NCBI RefSeq assembly: GCF_003732705.1 | Contig: NZ_MOBR01000009.1 | Coordinates: 186,001-250,000 of the forward strand | Reading direction: 5' to 3' | Source of the DNA: Pseudomonas frederiksbergensis | Lineage (GTDB): Bacteria > Pseudomonadota > Gammaproteobacteria > Pseudomonadales > Pseudomonadaceae | Length of the DNA: 64,000 nt | In this document: positions 44,853-54,114 of the stretch, piece after piece | Layout of the letters: every line of letters starts with the position of its first letter | Position numbering within the stretch: the first letter of the stretch is position 1 | Program-made: the position numbers and the translations under genes | Notes under the pieces: generated by a model | The model's input: the letters and a program-made list of their open reading frames with translations, nothing else | The model's database searches: none | What the model was told of the DNA's origin: nothing

Positions 44853-45531
44853 GCAATTGGCCGTCGCGAACCACAAAGCCGCGTTCCGGCTTGTCCGCCG
44901 AATCGCGTTTGGACAACCACGGGCCGCGCTGGAAATCCGCCGGTTGGCGCAGGGCGGCGCGGACTTCGTATTCGACGGTTTGCCAATAAGTCCGGTAATA
45001 GCGCCCCAGCCACAGCCCGGTGAGCAGCCAGGCCGGTTGCTCCATGGTGCTGGCCACCAGCGCCGTGACCTTATGCCCATCCAGCACCGGACGCCCGGTG
45101 TCAGGGTCAAGTGTGCGGGCCAGCAACAACACGCCGTGGCAGACCGCGGCCACCGGTTTATCGGTCTTGAAAAAGTGCCGGGCAATGCGCCGGGCCTGCC
45201 CGGACTCCAGCAGGCTGCGCATGCCCTTGGCGTGACCACCGGGAATCAGCAGCCCGCTGAATTGCGCCGGGTCGACATCGGCGTAGGCCAAGGGCTGGCG
45301 AAATCCTTCGTCCTCGATCATGCGGGCGTAACTGGCAAGATCGGGTTTGCGTGTCATCAACACCGGGTTCAACAGGCCAAAGCCGCCGTCCACCAGGCGC
45401 GGATCGGCGTAGGCGGGCAAGCCCTCGGGCGTGGCGAAACGCACCTCGATCCCGGCCTGGCGCATGGCTTGCCAGGGCACGCTGCTTTCAGTCGGATCGT
45501 AATCGCGGGTCGGCAACAGAATCAGAATCAT
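44758..45531 (-). CDS. DJ-1/PfpI family protein (type 1 glutamine amidotransferase-like)
   Basis: A 257-residue protein with the DJ-1/PfpI fold. LILLPTRDYDPTE is the first strand, GLLIPGGHAKGMRSLL the glycine loop, and AAVCHGVLLLA the nucleophile elbow with its cysteine followed by histidine. The layout resembles Hsp31-like chaperone/glyoxalase or deglycase proteins; the exact activity is unknown. ATG at 45531 is preferred over an upstream start whose extra 60 residues are not family-like. Its last 95 bases overlap the 3' end of the helicase gene on the other strand. Confidence 0.85.
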   Translation of the reverse strand: MILILLPTRDYDPTESSVPWQAMRQAGIEVRFATPEGLPAYADPRLVDGGFGLLNPVLMTRKPDLASYARMIEDEGFRQPLAYADVDPAQFSGLLIPGGHAKGMRSLLESGQARRIARHFFKTDKPVAAVCHGVLLLARTLDPDTGRPVLDGHKVTALVASTMEQPAWLLTGLWLGRYYRTYWQTVEYEVRAALRQPADFQRGPWLSKRDSADKPERGFVVRDGQLLTARWPGDCHRFATEWVRMLSEQTTNAAATA

Positions 45532-45685
45532 CGAGGGAGTTTTCCTTGGCCGCAGGTGGTTGCTGGCGTCGAGAATAGAAGCTCTGTGACCATCACTCCA
45601 CCCAGAACTTCCAAACCCAGGATTTGTCTTTCCAATTACGCGGTTTATCGCATACTCCATGAAACAACAATGCCGGGATGGATCA

Positions 45686-47608
45686 ATGAGTGGTGATCGG
45701 ACTAAAACCAAGGCTATCGAGGACAGCCGTTTCCGTCAGTTGATCGATTCCGTGGTGGACTATGCGATCTACATGATCGACCCGGATGGCATCATCACCA
45801 GTTGGAATGCCGGCGCCCGGCGTTTCAAGGGCTACGAAGAAGCGGAGATTCTCGGCCAGCATTTCTCGCGTTTCTATACGGAGCCGGATCGTCTTGCCGG
45901 TTTGCCCCAGCGCGCGCTGGATACGGCAAAGACCGAAGGACGTTTCGAGGGCGAAGGCTGGCGGGTGCGCAAGGACGGCACGCTGTTCTGGTCCCATGTG
46001 GTGATCGATCCGATTATCGACCCGTCGGGCACGTTAGTGGGTTACGCCAAGATCACCCGGGACCTGACCGACCGCAAAATGGCCGAAGAAACCCTCAAGC
46101 AAAGCGAACAGCAGTTTCGTTTGCTGGTTCAGAGCGTCACCGACTACGCGATCTACATGCTCTCCCCGGACGGGCACCTGACCAACTGGAACCTCGGCGC
46201 CCAGCGCATCAAGGGTTACCGCCCCGAAGAAGTCATCGGCAAGCATTTTTCGATGTTCTACACCCCGGCAGACCGCGAGGCCGGCGAACCGCAACGGGCG
46301 TTGGACACTGCGGCGCGGGAAGGCCGGTTCGAAAACAAGGCCTGGCGCCTGCGCAAGGACGGCACACAGTTCCTGGCCCACGTCGTGGTGGACCCGATCT
46401 GGGGGGAGACGGGGACGTTGCTCGGCTTCGCCAAGATTACCCGCGACATCACCGAAGTAACGCAAGCCCAGCACGCCCTTGAACAAACCCGTGAAGCGCT
46501 GTTCCAGGCGCAGAAGATGCAGGCCATCGGCCAACTCAGCGGCGGGATTGCCCACGACTTCAATAACCTGTTGACGGTGATTCTCGGCAATCTGGAAATC
46601 GTGCGTAAACGGGTGACGGACGATCCGAAAATCATGCGTTTGCTGGACAACGCCACCCAAGGCGCCATGCGCGGTGTTTCCCTGACCCAGCGCATGCTGG
46701 CCTTCGCCCGGCGCCAGGAACTCAAGACCGAACCGGTCGAGATCCCGGCACTGATTCAAGGGATCACCGGCCTGTTGCGCAGCTCCCTGGGGCCTTCAGT
46801 GGGTCTCGAAACCCGCTTCGCCCCCGACCTCGAACCCGCTTTGGCGGACCTCAATCAGCTCGAACTGGCGGTGCTGAATCTGGCGACCAACGCCCGTGAT
46901 GCCATGCCCAACGGCGGCAAGATTGTCATCAGCGCCAGGAACGAGGCGGTCAGCGATCCGGCCCGGTCATCCTTGCCGGTCGGCCGATATGTGTGCCTGA
47001 GTGTCACCGATACCGGGGAGGGCATGGACCCGACCACGCTGGCGTCAGCAACGGATCCTTTCTTCACCACCAAAGGCGTCGGTAAAGGCACCGGGCTGGG
47101 GTTGTCGATGGTCCACGGCTTTATCGCGCAACTGGGCGGACGCTTCATTCTCCACAGTCAGAAAGACGTCGGTACGACCGCCGAACTCTGGTTGCCCGTC
47201 GCCATACCCGGCGCGGTACGCGCACCGGTTATCGAGACGCCCGCCATGTCGACGATACCGGGCTTAAGCGTGCTGGTAGTGGATGACGACAGCCTGGTGC
47301 TGACCAGTACCAGTCTGTTGCTCGAGGACCTGGGCCATCGGGTGATCAGCGCGACATCCGGTGCGCAGGCCCTGGAAGCCTTCGAAAGCGGCCAGGCCAT
47401 TGATCTGGTCATCACCGATATGGCCATGCCGCATATGAATGGTGCGCAGTTGGCGCAGGCGATCCGCAACCGCCAGCCAGACCTGCCGATCATCCTGGCC
47501 ACTGGCTACGCCGAGCGCCTGGAAGGCTTCGTGACCGAACTTCCGCGCTTGTCCAAACCGTTTACCCAATTGCATCTGGTGGAGGTCATTGCCCAAGCGA
47601 TGAAATGA
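45686..47608 (+). CDS. Hybrid sensor histidine kinase with two PAS domains and a receiver domain
   Basis: A 640-residue soluble protein with no membrane helix. Two PAS-PAC units (about 15-130 and 140-260) both carry DYAIYM and GYAKITRD/GFAKITRD. The kinase domain has phosphoacceptor His290 in GGIAHDFNNLLT, an N box NLATNARDAMP and a G box GTGLGLSMVHGF. The C-terminal receiver has the acceptor Asp578 in VITDMAMPHMNG. The two near-duplicate PAS domains probably sense light, redox or a ligand in the cytoplasm. No separate response regulator is adjacent. The start at 45686 follows GGGATGG; 45659 is an alternative. Confidence 0.9.
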   Translation: MSGDRTKTKAIEDSRFRQLIDSVVDYAIYMIDPDGIITSWNAGARRFKGYEEAEILGQHFSRFYTEPDRLAGLPQRALDTAKTEGRFEGEGWRVRKDGTLFWSHVVIDPIIDPSGTLVGYAKITRDLTDRKMAEETLKQSEQQFRLLVQSVTDYAIYMLSPDGHLTNWNLGAQRIKGYRPEEVIGKHFSMFYTPADREAGEPQRALDTAAREGRFENKAWRLRKDGTQFLAHVVVDPIWGETGTLLGFAKITRDITEVTQAQHALEQTREALFQAQKMQAIGQLSGGIAHDFNNLLTVILGNLEIVRKRVTDDPKIMRLLDNATQGAMRGVSLTQRMLAFARRQELKTEPVEIPALIQGITGLLRSSLGPSVGLETRFAPDLEPALADLNQLELAVLNLATNARDAMPNGGKIVISARNEAVSDPARSSLPVGRYVCLSVTDTGEGMDPTTLASATDPFFTTKGVGKGTGLGLSMVHGFIAQLGGRFILHSQKDVGTTAELWLPVAIPGAVRAPVIETPAMSTIPGLSVLVVDDDSLVLTSTSLLLEDLGHRVISATSGAQALEAFESGQAIDLVITDMAMPHMNGAQLAQAIRNRQPDLPIILATGYAERLEGFVTELPRLSKPFTQLHLVEVIAQAMK

Positions 47609-47672
47609 CGGTTGGGAAGACGGGCTGAACTTTGCCGATGCGGGCTTCTTCTAAACGCTTTCCACTCTGTGT

Positions 47673-48218
47673 GTGAGCGCCGTGCCCAGAATCCTGACCG
47701 AAACCACTGCCGAAGAAGCGCTGACCGAACACAACGCCAAAATGTTCGGTTCGCCCAAGGAACGCCTGGACTTCTATCGCCGGGAAATCCAATACGAAAC
47801 CAGCATTCTGGCCAACCGCACCGATGCTTATCTGGCGGCGCAATCGTTCCTGGTGATTGCCTTCGCGTCCTGCATGTCCAACCTCAACCCCGAGTGGGGC
47901 AAGTTGTTCACGCTGGTGGTGCCGCCCTTTCTGGCACTGCTGGGCGTGCTCAGTTCGTTGAACGCCTGGCCGGGCATTCGTGCGGCGTACGACATCATCG
48001 ATCACTGGCACTTCAAGCAAAGCCAGTTGCTGGACAGCGAACCGCTGATGGGATTGGCCTACGATGAATCGCCGCTGTTCGCTGAGACAGAGTCGAGTCA
48101 TAAGGGGTATCGCAAGTCGCTGTTGTTCTCCGTGCGCACCCCGTGGATCTTTGCGACGTTCTGGATGCTGCTGGGGAGTTATGCGTTTTACATTCAGGTC
48201 ACAAACCCTGGGGCCTGA
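47673..48218 (+). CDS. Predicted membrane protein of unknown function
   Basis: A 181-residue protein with three likely membrane helices: about 56-71 (AQSFLVIAFASCMSNL), 77-97 (GKLFTLVVPPFLALLGVLSS) and 153-174 (VRTPWIFATFWMLLGSYAFY). The soluble stretches are Asp/His/Tyr-rich. The start is GTG at 47673 (MSAVPRIL), with a second GTG at 47682. The topology, two helices after an N-terminal helix, recalls SLATT-like effectors, but I would not assign it. It follows the histidine kinase by 64 bases on the same strand. Confidence 0.6.
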   Translation: MSAVPRILTETTAEEALTEHNAKMFGSPKERLDFYRREIQYETSILANRTDAYLAAQSFLVIAFASCMSNLNPEWGKLFTLVVPPFLALLGVLSSLNAWPGIRAAYDIIDHWHFKQSQLLDSEPLMGLAYDESPLFAETESSHKGYRKSLLFSVRTPWIFATFWMLLGSYAFYIQVTNPGA

Positions 48219-48244
48219 ATGGATTTCTTGGTTAGAAAAGCATT

Positions 48245-48274
48245 TGTGGCGAGGGGGCAAGCCCCCTCGCCACA
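48245..48274. terminator. Bidirectional hairpin between convergent genes
   Basis: A 13-bp stem, TGTGGCGAGGGGG with CCCCCTCGCCACA, around CAAG. This is a common fluorescens-group element placed between the convergent membrane-protein and hemerythrin genes. T runs are short, so termination is likely but not certain. Confidence 0.65.
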
Positions 48275-48295
48275 GGTTTAGTGCCAGCCTTGTGA

Positions 48296-48772
48296 TCACG
48301 CCGCCATGTTGGCCGCCGTCATTTCTTTCTTGTATTGAACCTTGAGCATTTCCATCTGCTGCCCTAGCTCATCAAGTGTGGCTTTACCTAGCAGCTTCCT
48401 GGCTTGCGGGAACATCTCGGTTTCTTCTTCCTCGATGTGGTGTTCCAGCAGTTCCTTGACCACTTTCACCCGGCCCGAAAACTCAGGCGTCGAAGGGTCG
48501 GTGGTTTTCAGGTCCGGCAGGACCAGGGAGTCCACGGTCCGGTGTTCTTCCTTGGCTTCGTAGTACATGACTTCCTGCTCTTTGCCACCGGCCTTTTTGT
48601 AGGCGGGGTAGAGCACTTCCTCTTCCAGGCGCGTGTGGATGGTGATCTCCATTTCCAGTTTGGCGATCAACTCCGTGCGTTTTTTCACCGCGCGCTCCGT
48701 GGATTCACTCAACTGGCCAAGGATGCCTTTTACGCGTTCGTGGTCGGCTTTCAACAGGTCAATGGCGTTCAT
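48296..48772 (-). CDS. Hemerythrin domain-containing protein
   Basis: A 158-residue four-helix protein. The metal-binding pattern is present: DLLKADHERVKG, EITIHTRLEEEVLYPAY, EEHRTVDSLV and LLEHHIEEEETEMFP supply histidines and carboxylates for a di-iron site. Such proteins bind oxygen or nitric oxide, or take part in oxidative and iron stress. AGAGGTGC precedes the ATG. It is probably monocistronic. Confidence 0.93.
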   Translation of the reverse strand: MNAIDLLKADHERVKGILGQLSESTERAVKKRTELIAKLEMEITIHTRLEEEVLYPAYKKAGGKEQEVMYYEAKEEHRTVDSLVLPDLKTTDPSTPEFSGRVKVVKELLEHHIEEEETEMFPQARKLLGKATLDELGQQMEMLKVQYKKEMTAANMAA

Positions 48773-48995
48773 GTCGCACCTCTTGTTTTAGTCACGGGAC
48801 AGCGCAGACGATCGGGTTGCCGTCAGTCGCTTACAGTGCAAGAGCATTTCCTGTGCCTGATTTCGCTTGCAGTTAAACGTCTATAAAACAATAAGTTAGC
48901 GCAGCTAATAGCCATTTGTACCGTGCAAGGTGCATGAATTGACGATGGCATCCAGTGCAGATCGCGGCATCGGAAGGCAACGCCAGAAACAAAAA

Positions 48996-49036
48996 ATCGC
49001 AGCCGACACAGGAGCTGCCGAAGGCTGCGATCTTTT
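48996..49036. terminator. Hairpin of the common 'ATCGCAGCC' type
   Basis: ATCGCAGCC at 48996 pairs with GGCTGCGAT ending at 49031, and CTTTTG follows. The inner part (ACAGGAGCTGCCGAAGG) is a very common element in fluorescens-group genomes. It lies just past the stop codon of the gene at 49052 (minus strand) and may terminate it. Confidence 0.6.
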
Positions 49037-49051
49037 GATCTTCAACACACC

Positions 49052-49351
49052 TCAAACCCGCGAATCAAAACCCTCGCCAGAGGATTTCGAGCGCAATAAC
49101 GCCAGGGTCTCCCGCGACGGAAACTCTTCTTCAATCAACCGCAGATGGTCAATTGCTTCCTGAAATTTCAAATCCGCCTTGTGCCGCAGCGCCTGGTAAT
49201 GGGTAAACAACTCGGCATCCAGCTCGACTTTCTCCAGCAGTTCAAAGGCCTCCTGGCTCAACTGTTGCGCGTCCTCGAACAATTGACGATTACATTCGAG
49301 TGCGAAGTCGCGGCAAGCCTGAGGGTGTACCGGGGTCGAGTAGTACTGCAT
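49052..49351 (-). CDS. Small helical hypothetical protein
   Basis: A 99-residue, highly charged, nearly all-helical protein (CNRQLFEDAQQLSQEAFELL, FTHYQALRHKADLKFQEAID), which I take as cytoplasmic. ATG at 49351 follows AGGTGAAC; an earlier start at 49381 is less likely. I recognise no named family. Proteins of this size and composition beside stress genes are frequent in Pseudomonas, and the nearby SDR and antiporter hint at a stress context. Confidence 0.7.
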   Translation of the reverse strand: MQYYSTPVHPQACRDFALECNRQLFEDAQQLSQEAFELLEKVELDAELFTHYQALRHKADLKFQEAIDHLRLIEEEFPSRETLALLRSKSSGEGFDSRV

Positions 49352-49480
49352 AGCGTTCACCTGATTTTGGGGGAGAGCCACTGGGGCTGGATAAACGTGT
49401 GACTGTTAACCTCTAGAGGAAATTTCATTATTTTCAGGCGGGAAATGGATGAATGCATAGCAGGCTATCGGAAAAAATAA

Positions 49481-50827
49481 TCAGGAATCCCGATGATTGA
49501 GTCGTTCGTAGCGGGCCAGCATCGGTTGTGTGCTGATGCCATGAATCAAGATGCTCAGCGCCACCACTGACAGCGTCAGGTCCGTGCACAGGGTGGCCAC
49601 GGAGGCGGGGAGGTCGTGGTTCAACACATAGAACAGGTAGTAAAAACTGCCGATCCCACGAATCCCGAACCAACCGATCAACGATCGTTGCCGCCCATCG
49701 AGCAATCGCCCCCAAGGAATCAGCCACACGCTCAACGGGCGGATCACACAGAACAAAACCGCCGCAATCACCAGCGCCCGCCAGTCCCAATGCGCCACCA
49801 GTACCACCCCGAGCAAGGTCACCAGAAACACTTCCATGGCCCGCTCCACCAGGCTGCCGAAAGCCAGCATATCGCCCATCATGATGCCGGCCGCGACCTG
49901 GGTGTCTTCGAGTGTTTCCACATCGCCATGTACCGCGGCTTCAGGCTCGACGTTCTGATGATTGACCAACGGCTGCACCAGATGCTCGGCTGGGATCTGG
50001 GTGTCGCCGGTGGATTTGACCTCGGCCTGGCGCAGTCCCAAACCCGCGGCAAACACCGACAGAAAACCGTAGCCGTGAATCGACTCCGCCGCCACATAGG
50101 CCAAAGCGATCAGCGCCAGGGTCAGGTAATCATTGGGAGAAAGGGTGCTGTCGGCGTTACGGATGCGCATCGACAACGTCACACGACCGATGCCGTGGCC
50201 CATCCAGTAGCCGGTCAGTAACCCGGCGGGCACCGCCCACAACAGGCTTTTCAGCGCCCAGTCATCGAGCCAGGCACTGGAATTGCCGCTCTGTTGCAGA
50301 AACAGCAAACCCAGGATGACAAAAGGAAACGCGACCCCGTCGTTCAGTCCGGCTTCACCCGACAAGCCGAAACGCACCGGATCGTAATCCTTGGCGTCAT
50401 TGACCTGGACTAACGACGCCAGTACCGGGTCGGTCGGTGCCAGGATTGCGCCGATCAGCATCGACGGCCCCCACGCCAGCTCAAAGCCGTAATGCAGCAA
50501 CAGGCACACGCCGGTAATGCTCAACAGCATCACCGGGCCCGCCAGCCCGAACGCAACCCGCCACTTGCGATCCCTGAACGGCAGACGCAACTTCAACCCG
50601 CAGACAAACAGCGAAAAGAGCACCGCGACTTCCGTCAGGTGCTCCATCCAGTTCGCCGCGTCCTTGATGTCCAGCTTGAGCAAACCCATGCCCGCCGGAC
50701 CAATGCCCACCCCAAGTGCCAGGCACACCGCCGAGGTGGTCACCGGCATCCAGCGCAGGTACGACGAGGTCAGCGCCAGCGTCAGCAGCACCGCACCCAA
50801 CACCGCCACCCACAGAATGAAGCTCAT
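49481..50827 (-). CDS. Cation:proton antiporter, CPA1/NhaP family
   Basis: A 448-residue integral membrane protein with about 12 helices. The CPA1 core is visible: GAILAPTDPVLASLVQVND, then FGLSGEAGLNDGVAFPFVIL, with the conserved Asp residues, and LGVGIGPAGMGL near the N-terminus. A hydrophilic loop of about 60 residues (roughly 265-320, acidic) interrupts two helices. It probably exchanges Na+ or K+ for protons in pH and salt homeostasis. The Yip1-family gene ends 34 bases upstream, so they are probably co-transcribed, perhaps with the SDR gene. Confidence 0.9.
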   Translation of the reverse strand: MSFILWVAVLGAVLLTLALTSSYLRWMPVTTSAVCLALGVGIGPAGMGLLKLDIKDAANWMEHLTEVAVLFSLFVCGLKLRLPFRDRKWRVAFGLAGPVMLLSITGVCLLLHYGFELAWGPSMLIGAILAPTDPVLASLVQVNDAKDYDPVRFGLSGEAGLNDGVAFPFVILGLLFLQQSGNSSAWLDDWALKSLLWAVPAGLLTGYWMGHGIGRVTLSMRIRNADSTLSPNDYLTLALIALAYVAAESIHGYGFLSVFAAGLGLRQAEVKSTGDTQIPAEHLVQPLVNHQNVEPEAAVHGDVETLEDTQVAAGIMMGDMLAFGSLVERAMEVFLVTLLGVVLVAHWDWRALVIAAVLFCVIRPLSVWLIPWGRLLDGRQRSLIGWFGIRGIGSFYYLFYVLNHDLPASVATLCTDLTLSVVALSILIHGISTQPMLARYERLNHRDS

Positions 50828-50861
50828 GCCGGACGCTCGCTGGGTGGGTGCATTCGCAGGA

Positions 50862-51473
50862 TCAACCGACGGTCGCGCGCAGGTATTCAGGGGCCAGCAC
50901 GTTGGTCCACAGCAGAATCATTTCCACCAGAATGGTCACCAACACCAGCAGGCCCAGCCCCCAGACACTGGCGGCGTACAGCAGGCCCTGTTCCTTGCGC
51001 TCGTGCATGAAGGTCGGCAGGCCGACGAACAACAGGAACGTCGCGTAGGCACACGCCGCTGCCAGCACGATGACGGCCAGCCAGAGGTTCGGGTACAGCC
51101 CGGCGAAACCGGCGATAAAAAACGGCGTCGCGGTGTAGGCCACAAAGCCGATGCACTGATTGACCGTTGGCCGGGCGTCGAAGGTGCGCGACATCCAGCG
51201 AATGAACAGCCCCATCAGCGCCACGCCGGCCAGGATGGTCAGGTACAACAACCCGCAGAGTTGCAGGGCGCTACTGGGGCTCAGCTTGACGACTTCGTTT
51301 TCGGCCAGGCTCCAGCCGACATAGGTGGTCCCGATAAACAGGCATATCGCAGGGATCAGTGCGAGTAGCACCAAATGCGCGAGGTAGTGCCGTGGATGTT
51401 CTTCCTCCTCGTGACGAATATCCGTCCAGGCGAAGTTGGGTTGGGTAAACAGCTTGATAATAGGTGCGGACAT
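50862..51473 (-). CDS. Yip1 family (DUF1282) inner-membrane protein
   Basis: A 203-residue protein with five likely membrane helices after a cytoplasmic N-terminus (APIIKLFTQPNFAWTDIR, then LAHLVLLALIPAICLFIGTT). The first 20 residues and the helix pattern are those of YohC-like Yip1 proteins. A strong CTGGAGG ribosome site precedes ATG. The role is unknown; in enterobacteria relatives are envelope proteins. It lies between the SDR and antiporter genes in one direction. Confidence 0.88.
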   Translation of the reverse strand: MSAPIIKLFTQPNFAWTDIRHEEEEHPRHYLAHLVLLALIPAICLFIGTTYVGWSLAENEVVKLSPSSALQLCGLLYLTILAGVALMGLFIRWMSRTFDARPTVNQCIGFVAYTATPFFIAGFAGLYPNLWLAVIVLAAACAYATFLLFVGLPTFMHERKEQGLLYAASVWGLGLLVLVTILVEMILLWTNVLAPEYLRATVG

Positions 51474-51551
51474 GACGACCTCCAGATATCAAAGGCCCGC
51501 CATGGGCAGGCCTATACAGGGTTGAGTTCTGGAATCGGTGGCGGGTTCCAT

Positions 51552-52409
51552 TTAAAGGATCGGTTTGCCGCCCGTCACGCCGTAGCGCTGGCCGGTGATG
51601 TAGCTGGCTTCGTCCGAGGCCAGCAACACATAAATCGGCGCGACTTCCACCGGTTGTCCCGGGCGCCCGAGCGGTGTTTCGCCACCGAAGTTCTGCACCT
51701 CTTCATCGGTCATGGTCGACACGATCAGCGGCGTCCAGATCGGCCCCGGCGCCACGCTGTTCACCCGAATGCCTTTGGGCCCGAGCAACTGCGCCAGGCC
51801 ACCGGTGAAATTGGCGATAGCGCCCTTGGTCGTGGCGTACGGCAGCAGGGTCGGTTTGGGCATGTCGGAGTTGACCGAACTGGTGTTGATGATCGAACCG
51901 CCCGCCTTCATGTGTTTCAGTGCGGCCTGGCAGATTCTGAAGATGGCGGTGATGTTGACGTCGAAGGTCATCACCCATTCTTTGTCGGGGATGTCTTCGA
52001 AATTCTGGTGGGTCATCTGGAACGCGGCGTTGTTGACCAGCACGTCGATGTGGCCGAAGCGCTCGACGGTTTTGCTGACGATGCCGTAGCACTGGTCTTT
52101 TTGCGCCAGATCCCCCGGCAGCAGCAGGCATTGACGCCCGGCTTGTTCGACCCAGCGCGCGGTTTCCTCGGCGTCTTCGTGTTCATTCAGGTAGGCGATG
52201 GCCACGTCGGCGCCTTCCCGGGCGAAGGCAATCGCCACGGCGCGCCCGATGCCGCTGTCGCCGCCGGTGATCAGGGCGATCTTGCCTTGCAGTCGGCCGG
52301 ACCCCTTGTAGCTCTGTTCGCCGCAATCGGGATACGGGTCCATTTTCTTTTGCGAGCCGGGTACGGATTGCGGCTGTTTGGCGAAGGGCGGTTTTGGGTA
52401 GTCAGTCAT
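51552..52409 (-). CDS. SDR family oxidoreductase, general-stress type (YghA/YhdF-like)
   Basis: A 285-residue NAD(P)-dependent short-chain dehydrogenase with the stress-type N-terminal extension (PPFAKQPQSVPGSQKKMDPY). Cofactor motif TGGDSGIGRAVA lies near residue 48, NNAA near 130, and the catalytic Tyr-x3-Lys is YATTK. Proteins of this subgroup are induced by salt, stationary phase or the general stress response; their substrate is not known. Two ATG codons occur in tandem (52412 and 52409); the second has better spacing to GGAG. Confidence 0.92.
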   Translation of the reverse strand: MTDYPKPPFAKQPQSVPGSQKKMDPYPDCGEQSYKGSGRLQGKIALITGGDSGIGRAVAIAFAREGADVAIAYLNEHEDAEETARWVEQAGRQCLLLPGDLAQKDQCYGIVSKTVERFGHIDVLVNNAAFQMTHQNFEDIPDKEWVMTFDVNITAIFRICQAALKHMKAGGSIINTSSVNSDMPKPTLLPYATTKGAIANFTGGLAQLLGPKGIRVNSVAPGPIWTPLIVSTMTDEEVQNFGGETPLGRPGQPVEVAPIYVLLASDEASYITGQRYGVTGGKPIL

Positions 52410-52532
52410 CATCGATCTCCGGTCTCAAGGCAAAAGGGCGAGGGCGGATGCCGCTCATGCAGGGTTGACCCTGGCCTTTTGCGTTGAGTTCGGTTGGATT
52501 TCAGATGGCAAAGATCACACACGTTTTGCCTT

Positions 52533-52624
52533 TGTAGGAGCGAGGCTTGCCCGCGAAGGCGGCGGTCCAATCGATATTGATGTTGACTGACACACCGCTT
52601 TCGCGGGCAAGCCTCGCTCCTACA
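52533..52624. repeat. REP inverted pair
   Basis: Arms at 52533-52557 and 52600-52624 are exact reverse complements (core TAGGAGCGAGGCTTGCCCGC). They lie between the SDR promoter region and the PatB stop. Confidence 0.9.
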
Positions 52625-52634
52625 GGGGGTGGGG

Positions 52635-53780
52635 TCAGGCCTTCAGGCTGCGCGCCATCCGCGCGATCCCTTCTTCCAGCAACGCCCGCGGGCAGCCGAA
52701 GTTCAGGCGCACGAACTGCTTGCTGTGGTCACCGAAATCCAGGCCGGCGCTCAAGCCAACCTTGGCCTGTTTAAGAAAGAACTGCTGCGGATCATCCAGG
52801 CCCAGCGCCGAGCAATCGAGCCACGCCAGGTAAGTGCCTTGTGGCACGTTGATGGTCACGCCCGGCAACCGCGTGCGCACCGCGTTCACCAGATAGTCAC
52901 GGTTGCCCTGCAGGTACGTCATCAGTTCCGCAAGCCACGGTCCGCCCTCGGTGTAAGCCACGCGAGTGGCTTCCAGGCCCAACGGGTTGACGCTGTCGAC
53001 CAGGCCGCAACGGGCGTGATTGACCCGCGACAGCAGCGCCGGATCCTGAATGATCATGAACGAGGTTTTCAAACCGGCGATGTTGTAAGCCTTGCTCGCC
53101 GACATCAGGGTGATGGTGCGTTTGGCGACTTCCGGGCTCAGCGATGCCGTAGGAATGTGTACACGCCCGTCGTAACACAGCTCGGCGTGGATCTCGTCGG
53201 AGATGATCCAGGCGTCCTGTGCCAGGCAGATATCCGCCACGGCTTGCAGTTCTTCCCGGGGGAACACCTTGCCCAGCGGGTTGTGCGGGTTGCTCAGCAA
53301 CAGCGCGCCGCCACCGGTCAGGGATTCGCGCAAGGCGTCGAGGGGCGTGGCGTAGGAACCGTCGGCCTGGGCGACAAATTCCAGTTCAACCTTGTTCAGC
53401 CCCCAGTGACCCGGTGCATGGCGCAGGGGCGGGTAATTGGGCGTCTGCACCACTACGTTCTGCTGCGGCTGCACCAGGGCATTCAGCGCCATGTTGAAAC
53501 CCGATTCCACACCCGGCAGAAACACGATTTCCTGAGACTGGACGCGCCAGGCGTATTTGTTCCAGAGGTCGGCGACGATGGCGTCGCGCAAGTTGTCCGG
53601 GGCCACGCTGTAGCCGAGCAACGGGTGTTCCAGGCGTTTTTGCAGGGCCTGGATGATCACCGGTGGCGCGGCGAAATCCATGTCTGCGACCCACATCGGC
53701 AATACATCGGCCGGGTAACGGCTCCATTTGGTACTGCCGGTTGCGTGGCGGTCGAACACCTGGTCGAAATCGAAGGTCAT
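52635..53780 (-). CDS. PatB/MalY-type PLP-dependent C-S lyase / aminotransferase
   Basis: A 381-residue fold-type I PLP enzyme. The start TFDFDQVFDR, with WVADMDF soon after, is the hallmark of the MalY/PatB cystathionine beta-lyase group. The cofactor lysine is in MSASKAYNIAG, and LSNPHNPLGKVF and DEIHAEL are the other signature stretches. These enzymes cleave cystathionine or cysteine conjugates. ATG at 53780 is preferred; 53792 is an in-frame alternative. It is transcribed away from the formate dehydrogenase operon. Confidence 0.92.
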   Translation of the reverse strand: MTFDFDQVFDRHATGSTKWSRYPADVLPMWVADMDFAAPPVIIQALQKRLEHPLLGYSVAPDNLRDAIVADLWNKYAWRVQSQEIVFLPGVESGFNMALNALVQPQQNVVVQTPNYPPLRHAPGHWGLNKVELEFVAQADGSYATPLDALRESLTGGGALLLSNPHNPLGKVFPREELQAVADICLAQDAWIISDEIHAELCYDGRVHIPTASLSPEVAKRTITLMSASKAYNIAGLKTSFMIIQDPALLSRVNHARCGLVDSVNPLGLEATRVAYTEGGPWLAELMTYLQGNRDYLVNAVRTRLPGVTINVPQGTYLAWLDCSALGLDDPQQFFLKQAKVGLSAGLDFGDHSKQFVRLNFGCPRALLEEGIARMARSLKA

Positions 53781-54114
53781 GCGCGGTCTCATAGAAGGCA
53801 GGGTTAATCACGGCGGCCATGATAAGCCCCCACGTTCATCTCTGGTGACACCTCGCAAAAATAATACCGATGAATACGTATCTCCCCTGTAGGAGCAAGG
53901 CTTGCCCGCGATGGCGTCATCAAAATCGCTATCGCGGGCAAGCCTTGCTCCTACAAGGGATCGGCAGTGGAGGTGGGGTGCCGACGGTCGGTTTTCATAT
54001 TTGAACTTGTCACCTTGGCCTAGAGTTTGAAGTACCGGCAGCCAAACTGCCGCGACCGTGTTTGTCCAGAAAAACCCGGCAAAGCACCGGGTCTTCACTG
54101 ATCAGGAGTGCACG
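53781..54114. promoter_or_regulatory. Divergent region between patB-like gene and fdnG
   Basis: These 334 bases contain a REP inverted pair (arms at 53888-53912 and 53931-53955) and the promoters for two divergent transcripts. I see no gene here. I could not find a clear FNR/Anr box (TTGAT-N4-ATCAA). Confidence 0.55.
53888..53955. repeat. REP inverted pair
   Basis: Two 25-bp arms (53888-53912, 53931-53955) are exact reverse complements with core TAGGAGCAAGGCTTGCCCGC and an 18-base loop. Confidence 0.9.
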
